64,000 nucleotides of DNA from Alphaproteobacteria bacterium (lineage in GTDB: Bacteria > Pseudomonadota > Alphaproteobacteria > JAVJVX01), in the NCBI GenBank assembly GCA_040220875.1, contig JAVJVX010000006.1, positions 310,001 to 374,000 of the forward strand, in the 5' to 3' direction. Below, piece after piece: positions 1-9,372 of the stretch. Under the pieces are notes generated by a model. The model had not been told where the DNA came from, made no database searches, and saw only the letters and a program-made list of their open reading frames with translations. Every line of letters starts with the position of its first letter. The stretch's first letter is position 1. The translations under genes and the position numbers were made by a program.

Positions 1-2819
1 TCCCCGTTGGCGCGTGGCTTGGCCCGCTCCGGGTCTTCGCCCCCTTCGCCGCTGCACGAGGAACCGCCGATCCGGTTCATGGCAATGGCAAGCGCCTCGT
101 GCGCTTCACGTGACAGTGCCCCATGGGACATGCTGCCGGTGCCGAAACGCTTGCGCAACTGCGTGATCGATTCCACCTCGTCCACCGAGATGGGGTCTCG
201 ATCCGAGCGGAAATCCAGAAGGTCGCGCAAGTGGATCGGCGGCAGACGATAAATCATCTGCGCGTATTTCTTGAAAGTAGCAAAGGAATCGGTCGCCACC
301 GCCGCCTGCAGCGTATGGATTGCATTGCCCGTCAGACCGTGTGCCTCGCCACTGCGCCGGTACTTGTAAAACCCGCCAACGGGCAGCGTGGTCACATTTT
401 CGCGGTACGCCTTCTTGAACTGAGCCACGACATTGCGCTGGATGCCAGGCAGGCCAATGCCTGAAATCCGCGAAATCATGCCGGGGAAAAATTCGCTCAC
501 CAGCGCACGAGACAGACCCACGGCCTCGAAATTAAGGCCGCCCCGATAGGAGCTGAGGACCGAGATCCCCATCTTGGACATGATTTTCAGAAGCCCGGCG
601 TCGACGGCTTTCTTGTAATTCGCGAGGCAATCCTCCAGCGACTTGCCGGGGAACAGCCCCCTGGCGTGACGATAGGCGATCGCTTCCTGCGCGAGGTAGG
701 CGTTGACCGTCGTGGCCCCGAGACCGATCAGCACCGCGTAGTAGTGCACGTCCATGCATTCGCCGCAGCGCACGTTGAGCGACGTGAAGGTGCGCAGGCT
801 CTGGCGCACGAGATGGGTGTGCACGGCGCCGGTCGCCAGGATCATCGGGATCGGCGCCCGGTCGGGGCCGCTGCTCTTGTCGCTCAGGATCACATGGACG
901 GCGCCGCCGCGCACCGCATCCTCGGCCTGCCGCTGAATCCGGTCGATTGCCTCCCGAAGGGCGTGATTGCCGCTGTCGGGATCGAAAGTGCAGTCGATCT
1001 CGACCACCGCATCGCCCATGTGACGGCGCATGCGCTCGAACTCGCCGTTGGTAAGGACCGGCGACTTGAGCTGCAGCAGCCGGCACTGGGACTCGTCCTC
1101 GTCGAGGATATTGCCCAGGTTGCCGAGCCGCGTCGTCAACGTCATGACCCGCCATTCGCGCAGGGAATCGATGGGCGGGTTGGTGACCTGGCTGAAATTC
1201 TGCCGGAAGAAATTATGAAGGCCCCGATAATAGCCCGACAGCACCGCCGTCGGCGTGTCGTCCCCCATGGAGCCGGTGGCTTCCTTGCCGTCCTCGGCCA
1301 TGGGGTGGAGGATCATCTCGATCTCCTCCATGGTCCAGCCAACCTGGATCTGGCGCCGGCGCAATTCGTCCGGATCGAGCTGCGAGCCGCTATCGGCCGC
1401 CTGTTCCGGGCCTTCCTGGATGATCTCGTCGATCGGCTTTATGTTCTTGACCCACTCGCCGTACGGCTTGCGGGCGGCGAGGAGGTCCTTGATCTCGCGG
1501 TCGTGAAAGAGCCGCCCCTCGCGCAGGTCGACCGCGATCATCTGGCCCGGACCGATGCGGCCCTTCTCGCGCACATGTGCCTCGTTCACCGGCACCATGC
1601 CCGTCTCCGACCCGACGAACAGCAGGTCGTCGCCGGTAATCGTGTAACGCATCGGCCGCAGGCCGTTACGATCCATCCCGGCGACGACCCACTTGCCGTC
1701 CGTGGCCGCGATCGCGGCCGGACCGTCCCAGGGCTCCATCACCGAGTTGCAATAGCTGTAAAAATCGCGGTGATGCTGGGGTACGGTGCGCGACTTTCCC
1801 CAGGCTTCCGGAATGAGCATGCTCTTGACGAGCGGCAGCGGATGGCCACCCTGCGCCATCACCTCGAACGCGGCATCAAGGGCAGCGGAGTCCGAGCTGC
1901 CATCCTGGATGATGGGCTTGATGTCCTCGATGTATTCGCCGAAAACCGGCGAGGACAGGCGCGTCTCGTGGCTGCGCATCCAGTTGACATTGCCGCTGAG
2001 CGTGTTGATCTCGCCATTATGGGCGAGTTTGCGAAACGGCTGTGCCAGCCACCATTGCGGAAAGGTGTTGGTGGAATAACGCTGGTGGAAGACCGCAAAA
2101 CTTGAGACGAAGCGTTCGTCCAGAAGATCGGGATAAAAGGCGGTGAGCTGCTCGGCCAGGAACATGCCCTTGTAGATGAGCGACCGGCATGACAGCGAGC
2201 AGATGTAAAAACCGGTGATATGCGCCGACAGGACCGCCTTCTCGATGCGCCGGCGGATGATGTAGAGATCGCGCTCGAAGGAATCCTCGTCCGTGCCCTT
2301 GGTGTTCTCCACCATGATCTGCTCGATCTCGGGGCGCGTTGCATTCGCCTTTTCACCAATGACGCCGGTATTCACCGGCACCTGCCGCCAGCCGTAGATC
2401 CCGTAGCCGAAGCGCAGGATTTCGCTTTCCACGATCGTACGGCAGCGCTCCTGCGCGGCCATATCCACACGCGGCAGGAAGATCTGGCCGACGGCGAAAC
2501 GCATCTCGCTCGGCTCGTGCCCCGTCGCCGCCACATGCTCGCGGAAAAAATCGTGAGGGATCTCGACATGAATACCCGCGCCGTCGCCGGTTTTCCCATC
2601 GGCATCCACGGCCCCCCGGTGCCAGACCGCCTTCAGCGCATTGATCCCGGCCACGACAACCGAGCGGCGCGGCATCCCGTCCAGTGCAGCGACCAGCCCG
2701 ACGCCACAGGCATCGTGTTCCTGGGAGGGGTGATACGCACCGCTGGCCTGGAGGCGGGCCGAGTTGCGGATCCAGTCCGCGACGAATGTCGCACCAGCAT
2801 CCTTGGTGACTTCGGTCAT
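1..2819 (-). CDS. gltB: Glutamate synthase [NADPH] large subunit, C-terminus beyond window
   Basis: Catalyses transfer of the glutamine amide nitrogen to 2-oxoglutarate in the cytoplasm, the nitrogen-assimilation partner of glutamine synthetase. About 939 codons are visible; family members are near 1,500 residues, so the FMN/3Fe-4S half and C-terminal helix domain are mostly off the left edge. The start is the ATG at 2817-2819. A propeptide of about 37 residues precedes Cys38 in the motif ACGVG, the expected N-terminal nucleophile of the class II glutaminase domain after cleavage. Further typical stretches include FHQRYSTNTFP and the GEINTLSGN motif. It lies 28 bp downstream of gltD, on the same strand, so the two form an operon in the order gltD-gltB. 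Identification is secure; only the end is missing. Confidence 0.97.
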   Translation of the reverse strand, partial: MTEVTKDAGATFVADWIRNSARLQASGAYHPSQEHDACGVGLVAALDGMPRRSVVVAGINALKAVWHRGAVDADGKTGDGAGIHVEIPHDFFREHVAATGHEPSEMRFAVGQIFLPRVDMAAQERCRTIVESEILRFGYGIYGWRQVPVNTGVIGEKANATRPEIEQIMVENTKGTDEDSFERDLYIIRRRIEKAVLSAHITGFYICSLSCRSLIYKGMFLAEQLTAFYPDLLDERFVSSFAVFHQRYSTNTFPQWWLAQPFRKLAHNGEINTLSGNVNWMRSHETRLSSPVFGEYIEDIKPIIQDGSSDSAALDAAFEVMAQGGHPLPLVKSMLIPEAWGKSRTVPQHHRDFYSYCNSVMEPWDGPAAIAATDGKWVVAGMDRNGLRPMRYTITGDDLLFVGSETGMVPVNEAHVREKGRIGPGQMIAVDLREGRLFHDREIKDLLAARKPYGEWVKNIKPIDEIIQEGPEQAADSGSQLDPDELRRRQIQVGWTMEEIEMILHPMAEDGKEATGSMGDDTPTAVLSGYYRGLHNFFRQNFSQVTNPPIDSLREWRVMTLTTRLGNLGNILDEDESQCRLLQLKSPVLTNGEFERMRRHMGDAVVEIDCTFDPDSGNHALREAIDRIQRQAEDAVRGGAVHVILSDKSSGPDRAPIPMILATGAVHTHLVRQSLRTFTSLNVRCGECMDVHYYAVLIGLGATTVNAYLAQEAIAYRHARGLFPGKSLEDCLANYKKAVDAGLLKIMSKMGISVLSSYRGGLNFEAVGLSRALVSEFFPGMISRISGIGLPGIQRNVVAQFKKAYRENVTTLPVGGFYKYRRSGEAHGLTGNAIHTLQAAVATDSFATFKKYAQMIYRLPPIHLRDLLDFRSDRDPISVDEVESITQLRKRFGTGSMSHGALSREAHEALAIAMNRIGGSSCSGEGGEDPERAKPRANG

Positions 2820-2847
2820 GCTTGCACTTCCCTGCGTTCGGGCGTCG

Positions 2848-4308
2848 TCAGGACGCCGTCGCCATGTCGTCACGCCGGGACTGTCCCGCCCCCGCGTGCG
2901 CGCTCAGATATGTGTGAATGTTTCGCGCCGCATCGCGTCCGTCGCGGATGGCCCAGACAACCAGCGAGGCGCCCCGGACGATATCGCCGGCGGCGAACAC
3001 GCCGTCCACCTCGGTCATCATGGTGCGGTGGTTGATCTTGATGGTGCCCCACCGGCTGACCGCAAGCTCCGGCGCGCCGAACAGGGTGGGCACGTCTTCA
3101 GGATCGAAGCCGAGAGCCTTGATGACCATGTCCGCGTCGACCGTGAAGCTCGAACCCTCGATGATCTTGGGCGACTGCCGGCCGGAACTGTCGGGAACGC
3201 CAAGATGCACCCGGGCGGCGCGTACGCCGGTCACGACCTCGTCACCGAGGAAAGCCTCGGGCGCCGACAGCCAGAGGAATTCGACACCTTCCTCCTCGGC
3301 GTGCTGCACTTCCCGCAGCGAGCCCGGCATGTTGGCGCGGTCCCGGCGGTACAGGCATTGCACCGATTTGGCGCCCTGACGCACCGAGGTGCGGACGCAG
3401 TCCATCGCCGTATCCCCGCCCCCGATCACCACCACGCGCTTGCCTGCGGCATCGAGCGCGCCATTGTCGAACTCCGGCACCTTGTCACCCAGCCCCTTGC
3501 GGTTGGAGGCGATGAGAAAATCAAGTGCGGGGAAAATGTTGCCAAGCCCGACACCCGGCGCCTTGATGTCGCGGGCCTTGTAGACGCCCGTCGCAATCAA
3601 AATCGCATCGTGCCGATCACGCAACTCCTCGAGCGTGGCATTGCGGCCGACCTCGAACTCGCACCTGAACTTGACGCCGGCCTCCGCGAGAAGGTCGACC
3701 CGCCGTTCGACAACGTATTTCTCCAGCTTGAAATTCGGGATGCCGTAGATCATCAGGCCGCCCATCCGGTCATAGCGGTCGTAGACCGTGACCTGATAGC
3801 CTTGCTTGCGCAATTCTTCCGCCGCCGCGAGCCCGCCCGGGCCGCCGCCGATGATGCCGACGGTCTCTTCACGCTCCTGCGCCGGCTTCACCGGTTTGAC
3901 CCAGCCCTTTTCCCACGCGGTGTCGGTGATGTATTTCTCGACTGAACCGATCGTCACCGTGCCGTGGGTCGATTGCTCGAGCACGCAACTGCCCTCACAA
4001 AGCCGGTCCTGCGGACAGATGCGGCCGCAGATCTCGGGAAAATTGTTGGTCGCCTGGGAAACCTCGTAAGCTTCCTCCAGCCGGCCATTGGCGGTCAGCA
4101 TCAGCCAGTCGGGAATGTTGTTCGATACCGGGCAATGCACCTGGCAGAACGGGATCCCGCACTGCTCGCAGCGCGAGGACTGGGCCGCCGCCTCGTCGGC
4201 GGAGAACTCCTCGTAGATCTCGCCGAAATCGGCGCGCCGTGTCTCGGCCGCCCGCTTGTCCGGCATCCGCGACGGGAGATCGACGAATTTGAGCATCTTT
4301 TCGGCCAT
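2848..4308 (-). CDS. gltD: Glutamate synthase [NADPH] small subunit
   Basis: Electron-input subunit of glutamate synthase: oxidises NADPH through FAD and passes electrons through Fe-S clusters to GltB. At 486 residues it has the normal length. The N-terminus carries two cysteine clusters (Cys47, 50, 55, 59 and Cys94, 98, 104, 108) for 4Fe-4S centres, then the FAD-binding GGGPGG at 154-159 and a second Rossmann motif (VVIGGGDTAMDC) for NADPH. The C-terminal FAD segment includes VFAAGDIVRG. It is the first gene of the gltDB operon and is divergent from uppP across a 555-bp spacer. I see no clear sigma-54 site upstream. Confidence 0.97.
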   Translation of the reverse strand: MAEKMLKFVDLPSRMPDKRAAETRRADFGEIYEEFSADEAAAQSSRCEQCGIPFCQVHCPVSNNIPDWLMLTANGRLEEAYEVSQATNNFPEICGRICPQDRLCEGSCVLEQSTHGTVTIGSVEKYITDTAWEKGWVKPVKPAQEREETVGIIGGGPGGLAAAEELRKQGYQVTVYDRYDRMGGLMIYGIPNFKLEKYVVERRVDLLAEAGVKFRCEFEVGRNATLEELRDRHDAILIATGVYKARDIKAPGVGLGNIFPALDFLIASNRKGLGDKVPEFDNGALDAAGKRVVVIGGGDTAMDCVRTSVRQGAKSVQCLYRRDRANMPGSLREVQHAEEEGVEFLWLSAPEAFLGDEVVTGVRAARVHLGVPDSSGRQSPKIIEGSSFTVDADMVIKALGFDPEDVPTLFGAPELAVSRWGTIKINHRTMMTEVDGVFAAGDIVRGASLVVWAIRDGRDAARNIHTYLSAHAGAGQSRRDDMATAS

Positions 4309-4863
4309 CGGATCGGGTCCTCCGGTCTGTCGTTCCTGCGCGCCGGCTCACCGGCGCCACAGTCGACGGTATCGGTCTCGGTTGGGTTGCGTTGAGTTTC
4401 GCTTCTCGGTCTTGCTTTATCGGTTCCAGCCGCGTTGCCTGTCCCGGCGGCAAGCCCCGCTGCCATCCGCGCCAGGCACGCCGGCCGCCTTGCTTTCCGG
4501 GCCCGCTTTCGGGGGCCGGGGCCGCGTTTCGCCCCCATGCTGGATCGGTATCATCATTTGCTGCCGCCCCGCTTGCGCCCCAATCTAGCTTTCCAGGGCG
4601 GCGGACGCTATCTAAAACCAGATGATAGGTCAAGGTTTCTGACTTATTTCAGAGTCTTCACAGCAATTCGGTATTTCAGAGGCGGTTTCATGCCGTTTTT
4701 TAGAAGATACCCCATCTTGATAGTCCTGTTTCGAGACTATCAAGATGGCCGGTCGCATGGGAACATCGAACCGTCCGGACTATGGCCGGCGCGGCGGGGG
4801 TGCTAAAAGGCGACCGCGCCGGTTGCGGGAGACGGGAAACCGGGGCTGCGGAAAAGGGGGGAC
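4309..4863. other. Divergent intergenic region gltD / uppP (555 bp)
   Basis: No convincing gene in either strand; the short open frames here lack family resemblance. The part next to gltD (4320-4600) is GC-rich like coding DNA. From about 4605 to 4745 the sequence turns clearly AT-rich, unlike the rest of the window. This part contains two direct copies of TATTTCAGAG (4645-4654 and 4672-4681) and then a perfect inverted repeat (4712-4748). It probably holds the promoters for the two divergent units, but I could not assign defensible -35/-10 boxes. Confidence 0.6.
4712..4748. repeat. Perfect inverted repeat, 14-bp arms, 9-nt spacer
   Basis: Arms CCATCTTGATAGTC (4712-4725) and GACTATCAAGATGG (4735-4748) match without a mismatch around the spacer CTGTTTCGA. 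It stands 115 bp before the uppP start and about 400 bp before gltD. No T-run follows on either strand, so it is not an ordinary intrinsic terminator. It could be an operator, an RNA hairpin in a leader, or the remnant of a small mobile element. The function is unknown. Confidence 0.75.
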
Positions 4864-5670
4864 ATGTCGGATCTTCAACTCGCCGTGCTGGCGCTGGTCC
4901 AGGGGATAACGGAATTCCTGCCGATCAGCTCCTCGGGGCATCTCGTGCTGGTGCCGGTCTTCATGCGCTGGCCCGATCAGGGGCTGACCATCGATGTTGC
5001 GGTTCATGTCGGGACCCTCGCGGCGGTGGTGCTCTATTTCCGGCGGGATGTGGCCCGGCTTTTCCTTGGCGCCTGGACGGCCGTGCGCGGCCGGCGGGGG
5101 CCGGAGGCCCGTCTTCTCGGGTTCTGGCTTCTGGCCAGCCTGCCGGTGATGGTGGCGGGCTTCTTCCTCGCCAAATATGCCGGCGAGATTCTCCGCAGCG
5201 CCGCCCTGATTGGCTGGACCACCCTGATCTTCGGACTGGTCCTATACCTGGCCGACCGGTTCACGCTGCGTATCCGGCGCCTCGAACACCTGACGATGGC
5301 TCATGCCCTGGTGATCGGCCTGCTGCAATGCCTGGCCCTGGTGCCGGGGACCAGTCGGGCGGGCATCACCATCACGGCGGCCCGGCTTCTGGGTTACGAG
5401 CGCACCGAGGCGGCACGATTTTCGATGCTGCTTTCCATACCGGCCATTCTGGGGGCGGGCGTTCTCCTGGGCGAGAGGATCGTCGCCTCGGGCGACGTTG
5501 CCCTCGGGCTGGACGCTCTCGTGGCGGCCGCGCTCGCGGGCGTGGCGGCGCTGGTCGCGATATCGCTGATGATGGCCTGGCTGCGCCGGGCGAGTTACAC
5601 GCCCTTTGTCCTCTATCGTATCGCCCTGGGCGGGGTCATCCTGTGGTTTGTATACGGTGGCGCCCTCTAG
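4864..5670 (+). CDS. uppP: Undecaprenyl-diphosphatase UppP (BacA family)
   Basis: Integral membrane phosphatase that converts undecaprenyl diphosphate to the monophosphate, recycling the lipid carrier for peptidoglycan and O-antigen; extra copies are associated with bacitracin tolerance. The product has 268 residues, the normal length. The first family motif lies at residues 13-26 (QGITEFLPISSSGH, catalytic Glu17 and the Ser-Gly-His turn). The second, PGTSRAG, is near residue 162. Multiple hydrophobic segments run the length of the protein. The ATG follows a purine-rich ribosome site (AAAAGGGGGGAC). Its stop lies 16 bp from the stop of the convergent epimerase gene. Confidence 0.97.
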   Translation: MSDLQLAVLALVQGITEFLPISSSGHLVLVPVFMRWPDQGLTIDVAVHVGTLAAVVLYFRRDVARLFLGAWTAVRGRRGPEARLLGFWLLASLPVMVAGFFLAKYAGEILRSAALIGWTTLIFGLVLYLADRFTLRIRRLEHLTMAHALVIGLLQCLALVPGTSRAGITITAARLLGYERTEAARFSMLLSIPAILGAGVLLGERIVASGDVALGLDALVAAALAGVAALVAISLMMAWLRRASYTPFVLYRIALGGVILWFVYGGAL

Positions 5671-5686
5671 GTGACCGGCGCGCGGG

Positions 5687-6652
5687 TCAGTCGGCCGCCC
5701 GGCCGAGACGCTCCGCATTGCCCCCGCCCCGCCGGTAGCGCGCGAGATAGGCCGGCACAAACCCCTCGATGGCATTCGCGGTCAGTCCAAGCTCTTTCAG
5801 GCCCGGGCTGCCGGGGCTGGCCACATTGTCCGATTTGAGCAACTCCACCTGATCGCGGGTTAGCGGCGGCACGGGCAGGAATTCAGCGAAAAACGCCATG
5901 ATGCGGGCGAGACGGTACGGAACCGGCACGAGAAACCGGCGCCGGCGCGTCCATCTCAGAACGAGCCGCATGAGCTCGGTGAAGGTGTAGGTGTTGGGGC
6001 CGCCGAGTTCATAAATACGTCCCCGGGCCGCCGGGTCCGCGAGCGCCGCCGACACCGCATCGGCCACATCGCCCACATAGACAGGCTGAAATTTGGTGTG
6101 GCCGCCACCGATCAGGGGCAGGGCCGGAAGGAACTGCGCCATCAGCGCGAAGCGATTAAAGAAATCGTCTTCCGGCCCGACCAGGATGCTGGGTCGCAGG
6201 ATGGTGGCTTCGGGAAAAGCTTCCCGGATCGCTCGCTCGCCGCCCGCCTTGCTGCGGGCATACGCGGCGGGCGAGCGCAAATCCGCGCCGATGGCGGAGA
6301 CGTGCACGAGCCGCCGGACATTGGCCCGGGCCGCCGCCTCGGCGACATGGGCCGCTCCGTCACGCTGGACGGCATCAAACCCGTACCTGCCCGTCTCATA
6401 GAGAATTCCCACCAGGTTCACGACCTCGTCCGCGCCGGCCAGGGCGGCGGCGACCGATCCCGGATGGAGCAGATCGGTCCGGCGCAACACCACCTGACCG
6501 ACATTGCCGGCGGTTTTCAGATAGAGCCCTTCCTCGGGATGGCGCACGGCCACGGTCACCACCTTCCCCTCGGCCGCGAGCTGGCGGACGACGTAGCGCC
6601 CGAGAAAGCCCGTACCGCCGAAAACCGTGACCTTTGTGGCTGACCCGACCAT
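5687..6652 (-). CDS. NAD(P)-dependent epimerase-like, complex I NDUFA9 family
   Basis: Atypical short-chain dehydrogenase/epimerase of 321 residues. The N-terminus has the Rossmann motif VFGGTGFLG (residues 10-18), followed by HVSAIGAD and a YARSK segment like the SDR Tyr-x-x-x-Lys pair. Alphaproteobacterial members resemble NDUFA9, a mitochondrial complex I accessory subunit, and are often annotated as complex I NDUFA9 subunit family proteins. The substrate is unknown. I placed the start at ATG 6650-6652, directly before MVGSATKVTVFGG; the open frame continues 68 codons upstream but that part lacks homology. It is convergent with uppP and divergent from rnd. Confidence 0.85.
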   Translation of the reverse strand: MVGSATKVTVFGGTGFLGRYVVRQLAAEGKVVTVAVRHPEEGLYLKTAGNVGQVVLRRTDLLHPGSVAAALAGADEVVNLVGILYETGRYGFDAVQRDGAAHVAEAAARANVRRLVHVSAIGADLRSPAAYARSKAGGERAIREAFPEATILRPSILVGPEDDFFNRFALMAQFLPALPLIGGGHTKFQPVYVGDVADAVSAALADPAARGRIYELGGPNTYTFTELMRLVLRWTRRRRFLVPVPYRLARIMAFFAEFLPVPPLTRDQVELLKSDNVASPGSPGLKELGLTANAIEGFVPAYLARYRRGGGNAERLGRAAD

Positions 6653-6880
6653 ACCCTGCACCCTATCAGAAAAAGCCCCGGCCAGGCTGCCGGGCCGTGG
6701 TTGGCATCCGGGAAACCGGGTCCCGTGACGGTTCAGGGTTATATAAGGGTTCCGGCGCGAGGTGAGAACCGTCGATTGACAGGCCAGCCGCGGCGGCCTA
6801 CCACCCGCCGGACCCGGGCGGCGCGGCAAGTCTGTCGTCTGCCCGGATTTAGCCATATCATCGGGCTAGTTCATACCCGA

Positions 6881-6908
6881 CGGTCAGGAAAGCGCGGTCA
6901 GGACAGCG
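6881..6908. repeat. 14-bp tandem duplication upstream of rnd
   Basis: CGGTCAGGAAAGCG at 6881-6894 is followed directly by CGGTCAGGACAGCG at 6895-6908, one mismatch. It lies 14 bp before the rnd start. It may be a chance duplication in the leader; no function is assigned. Confidence 0.5.
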
Positions 6909-6922
6909 CGCGTAGGAAAGCC

Positions 6923-7549
6923 ATGTCGAAGCCAAGCGGACAATACACCCTGCATCGGGGCGACCTGCCGGCCGGGCTGGTTTTCGGTGCCAGCGTCGCG
7001 GTCGATACCGAGACCCTCGGGCTCAACCTGGCGCGGGACAAGCTGTGCCTGGTTCAGCTTTCCTCGGGCGACGGCACAGCCCACCTCGTCCAGCTCGACC
7101 GCGCCACCTATGACGCGCCGCGCCTCCGGGCCCTGATGGCCGACCCCGATGTGACCAAGATATTCCATTTCGCCCGGTTCGACATGGCCGCCTTCGCCCA
7201 TTATCTCGACGTGATGCCCGCGCCCGTCTTTTGCACCAAGATCGCCTCGCGCCTCGTCCGCACCTATACGGACCGTCACGGGCTGAAGGATCTTTGCCGC
7301 GAGATCCTTGGCCAGGAGATTTCCAAGCAGCAGCAATCCTCCGATTGGGGAGCCGACCAGCTTACGGATGAACAGATGCGCTATGCGGCGAGCGATGTGC
7401 TCTTTCTTCACAAACTGAAGAGCTGGCTGGAGGACCGTCTCGCGCGCGAGGGGCGGAGCGAGCTGGCGGCGGCGTGTTTCGATTTCCTGCCGGCGCGGGT
7501 CCGGCTTGACCTGACGGGCTGGCCGGAAGAGGACATTTTCGCCCATTGA
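6923..7549 (+). CDS. rnd: Ribonuclease D-type 3'-5' exonuclease (short form)
   Basis: DEDD-family exoribonuclease likely acting in tRNA or small-RNA 3' maturation. The 208 residues contain only the catalytic domain: DTET at residues 28-31 (Asp and Glu metal ligands), the second motif in FHFARFDMA, and the third in YAASDV with its conserved Tyr and Asp. The HRDC domains of E. coli RNase D are absent, as is common for the short alphaproteobacterial form. The ATG at 6923 was chosen because the upstream part of the frame has no family similarity. It heads the block leading into the LPS genes. Confidence 0.9.
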   Translation: MSKPSGQYTLHRGDLPAGLVFGASVAVDTETLGLNLARDKLCLVQLSSGDGTAHLVQLDRATYDAPRLRALMADPDVTKIFHFARFDMAAFAHYLDVMPAPVFCTKIASRLVRTYTDRHGLKDLCREILGQEISKQQQSSDWGADQLTDEQMRYAASDVLFLHKLKSWLEDRLAREGRSELAAACFDFLPARVRLDLTGWPEEDIFAH

Positions 7550-7663
7550 TCCGGGCAGAACCGGGCGACGGGCCGATTGACGCCGAGGGATGAGGGGGGC
7601 AGATTGAGCGCGGGCCCGCCACGTGACCGAGCGGCCCGCCACACGAAAGGTGGCAGCGACCTT

Positions 7664-8689
7664 ATGAGGGGCAGAAGCACAACCAACCCATCGGCCGGGG
7701 CGCAGTCTGCGGCACCGGCATCGCCGGATGCGGACATCGCGGCCGGCGCCCGCGTGCTCATGCTCGAAGCCTCGGCCCTCACCCGCCTTGCCGAAACGCT
7801 GGGCGACAGCTTTGTCGCGGCGCTCGACCGGCTTGGCGCCGTCAAGGGGCGCGTGGTCATCACCGGAATCGGAAAGAGCGGTCATGTCGGGCGCAAGATC
7901 GCGGCCACCCTGGCATCCACCGGCACGCCGGCAATGTTCGTTCACACCGCCGAGGCCAATCACGGTGATCTGGGCATGATCACGGCCGGGGACGCGGTTC
8001 TCGTTCTGTCGAACAGTGGCGAGACGGAGGAGTTGCAACCCCTGATGGCCTTCACGCGCCGCTTCAAGATTCCGCTGATCGCCATCACAAGCCGCCCCGA
8101 CAGCTCGCTGGCCCGCTATGCCGACACGGTCCTGGCCCTGCCCGACGCGGCGGAGGCCTGCCCCATGGGGCTGGCTCCAACCACATCGACGACCCTGATG
8201 CTCGCGCTGGGCGACGCGATCGCCATCAGCCTGCTGGAACGCAAACTGGCGCGCAACGAATTCTCGCCAAACAAATTCCGCATTTTTCACCCCGGTGGCA
8301 AGCTGGGCCGCAGCCTCCTGCCGGTGTGCGATCTGATGCACGGCGCGGACGAATTGCCCCTCGTCACCGACGAGCAGGCCATGTCCGACACACTTCTCGT
8401 GATGACGCAAAAGAGGTTCGGATGTGCCGGCGTGGTGGACGGCGCCGGCCGGCTTATCGGCATCATCACCGACGGTGACCTCCGGCGCCACATGGACAAC
8501 CGCCTGCTGGATCTCGGCGTGCGCGAAGTCATGACCCCCTCTCCCAAGACCATCGCCCCGGATGCGCTCGCGGCTGAAGCACTCGGCCTGATGAATGAAA
8601 GCGCCATCACCAGCCTGTTTGTGGTCGAGAGTGAAAAACCCGTGGGCATCCTGCACATCCATGACTGCCTCAGGGCCGGCGTCGCCTGA
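7664..8689 (+). CDS. kdsD: Arabinose-5-phosphate isomerase (KpsF/GutQ family)
   Basis: Interconverts ribulose-5-phosphate and arabinose-5-phosphate, the first step of Kdo synthesis for LPS. The product has 341 residues: an N-terminal SIS domain (GIGKSGHVGRK, then the SNSGETEE phosphosugar loop) and two C-terminal CBS domains from about residue 215, including GIITDGDLRRHM. The start is ATG 7664; the frame continues upstream to 7577 without recognisable sequence. The stop is one base before the lptC start, consistent with an operon. Identity is strong because the gene is next to lptC, lptA and lptB. Confidence 0.95.
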   Translation: MRGRSTTNPSAGAQSAAPASPDADIAAGARVLMLEASALTRLAETLGDSFVAALDRLGAVKGRVVITGIGKSGHVGRKIAATLASTGTPAMFVHTAEANHGDLGMITAGDAVLVLSNSGETEELQPLMAFTRRFKIPLIAITSRPDSSLARYADTVLALPDAAEACPMGLAPTTSTTLMLALGDAIAISLLERKLARNEFSPNKFRIFHPGGKLGRSLLPVCDLMHGADELPLVTDEQAMSDTLLVMTQKRFGCAGVVDGAGRLIGIITDGDLRRHMDNRLLDLGVREVMTPSPKTIAPDALAAEALGLMNESAITSLFVVESEKPVGILHIHDCLRAGVA

Positions 8690-8690
8690 T

Positions 8691-9365
8691 ATGTCCAAGA
8701 CGACTGAACGCGAGAGGTCCGGCGAAGGCAGGCCACCCTCGCGGCGCCCGGGCGCACGGGGACTTCTCGTCTACAGCCGGTTCGTCGGCGCCATGCGGTG
8801 GCTGTTACCGGTCGTCGCCCTCGGCCTCATTCTCCTTGTCGCACTCTGGCCGCAACTGAAGATGGACGAGGACGAGTTCCGGATCGGGTTTGCCGCGCTC
8901 GACATGATGGATGTCACCCGCGACGAAATGTTAAACCCGCGCTACACGGGCGTGGACGAGGAGGACCAGCCTTTTTCCGTCACAGCCAGCAAAGCCATTC
9001 GGGCGCAGAACGACGCGAGCCTGATCGAACTGGACAAACCGCAGGCGGACATGACGCTGGACAATCAGGCCTGGGTCTCGGTCACGGCGCGGGAAGGCAT
9101 CTACAATCAGGACAGCCAGGTTCTGGACCTGTCTGGAGAAGTCGCGATCTTTCATGACGGCGGCTACCAGTTCCACACGGAAAGCGCGCGTCTCGACCTG
9201 AACCGGAAGACCGCCAGAGGCGAGGACCCGGTCACCGGACACGGCCCGCTGGGTCAGATCGTCTCGGACGGGTTTTTTATCGACCACAACAAGAGTCGGG
9301 TCCATTTTACCGGGCAGGCGAAGCTGATCGGCCGCTTTGGCCAGTCCCGCAGCAACAAGAGTTGA
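8691..9365 (+). CDS. lptC: LPS export system protein LptC
   Basis: Bitopic inner-membrane component of the Lpt bridge that takes LPS from LptB2FG and passes it to LptA. The 224-residue protein has a cytoplasmic N-terminus, one membrane helix around residues 35-55 (RWLLPVVALGLILLVALWP) and a periplasmic beta-jellyroll domain. The start ATG 8691 overlaps no upstream gene and follows the kdsD stop by one base; an in-frame ATG at 8595 lies inside kdsD and was rejected. The family is weakly conserved, so position between kdsD and lptA is an important part of the assignment. Confidence 0.9.
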   Translation: MSKTTERERSGEGRPPSRRPGARGLLVYSRFVGAMRWLLPVVALGLILLVALWPQLKMDEDEFRIGFAALDMMDVTRDEMLNPRYTGVDEEDQPFSVTASKAIRAQNDASLIELDKPQADMTLDNQAWVSVTAREGIYNQDSQVLDLSGEVAIFHDGGYQFHTESARLDLNRKTARGEDPVTGHGPLGQIVSDGFFIDHNKSRVHFTGQAKLIGRFGQSRSNKS

Positions 9366-9372
9366 CGTCAGG

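Noticed and set aside
4712-4748. FNR/FixK-type site in the palindrome (TTGAT ... ATCAA)
   Set aside because: The half-sites are 17 bp apart, whereas FNR-type sites have a 4-bp spacer.
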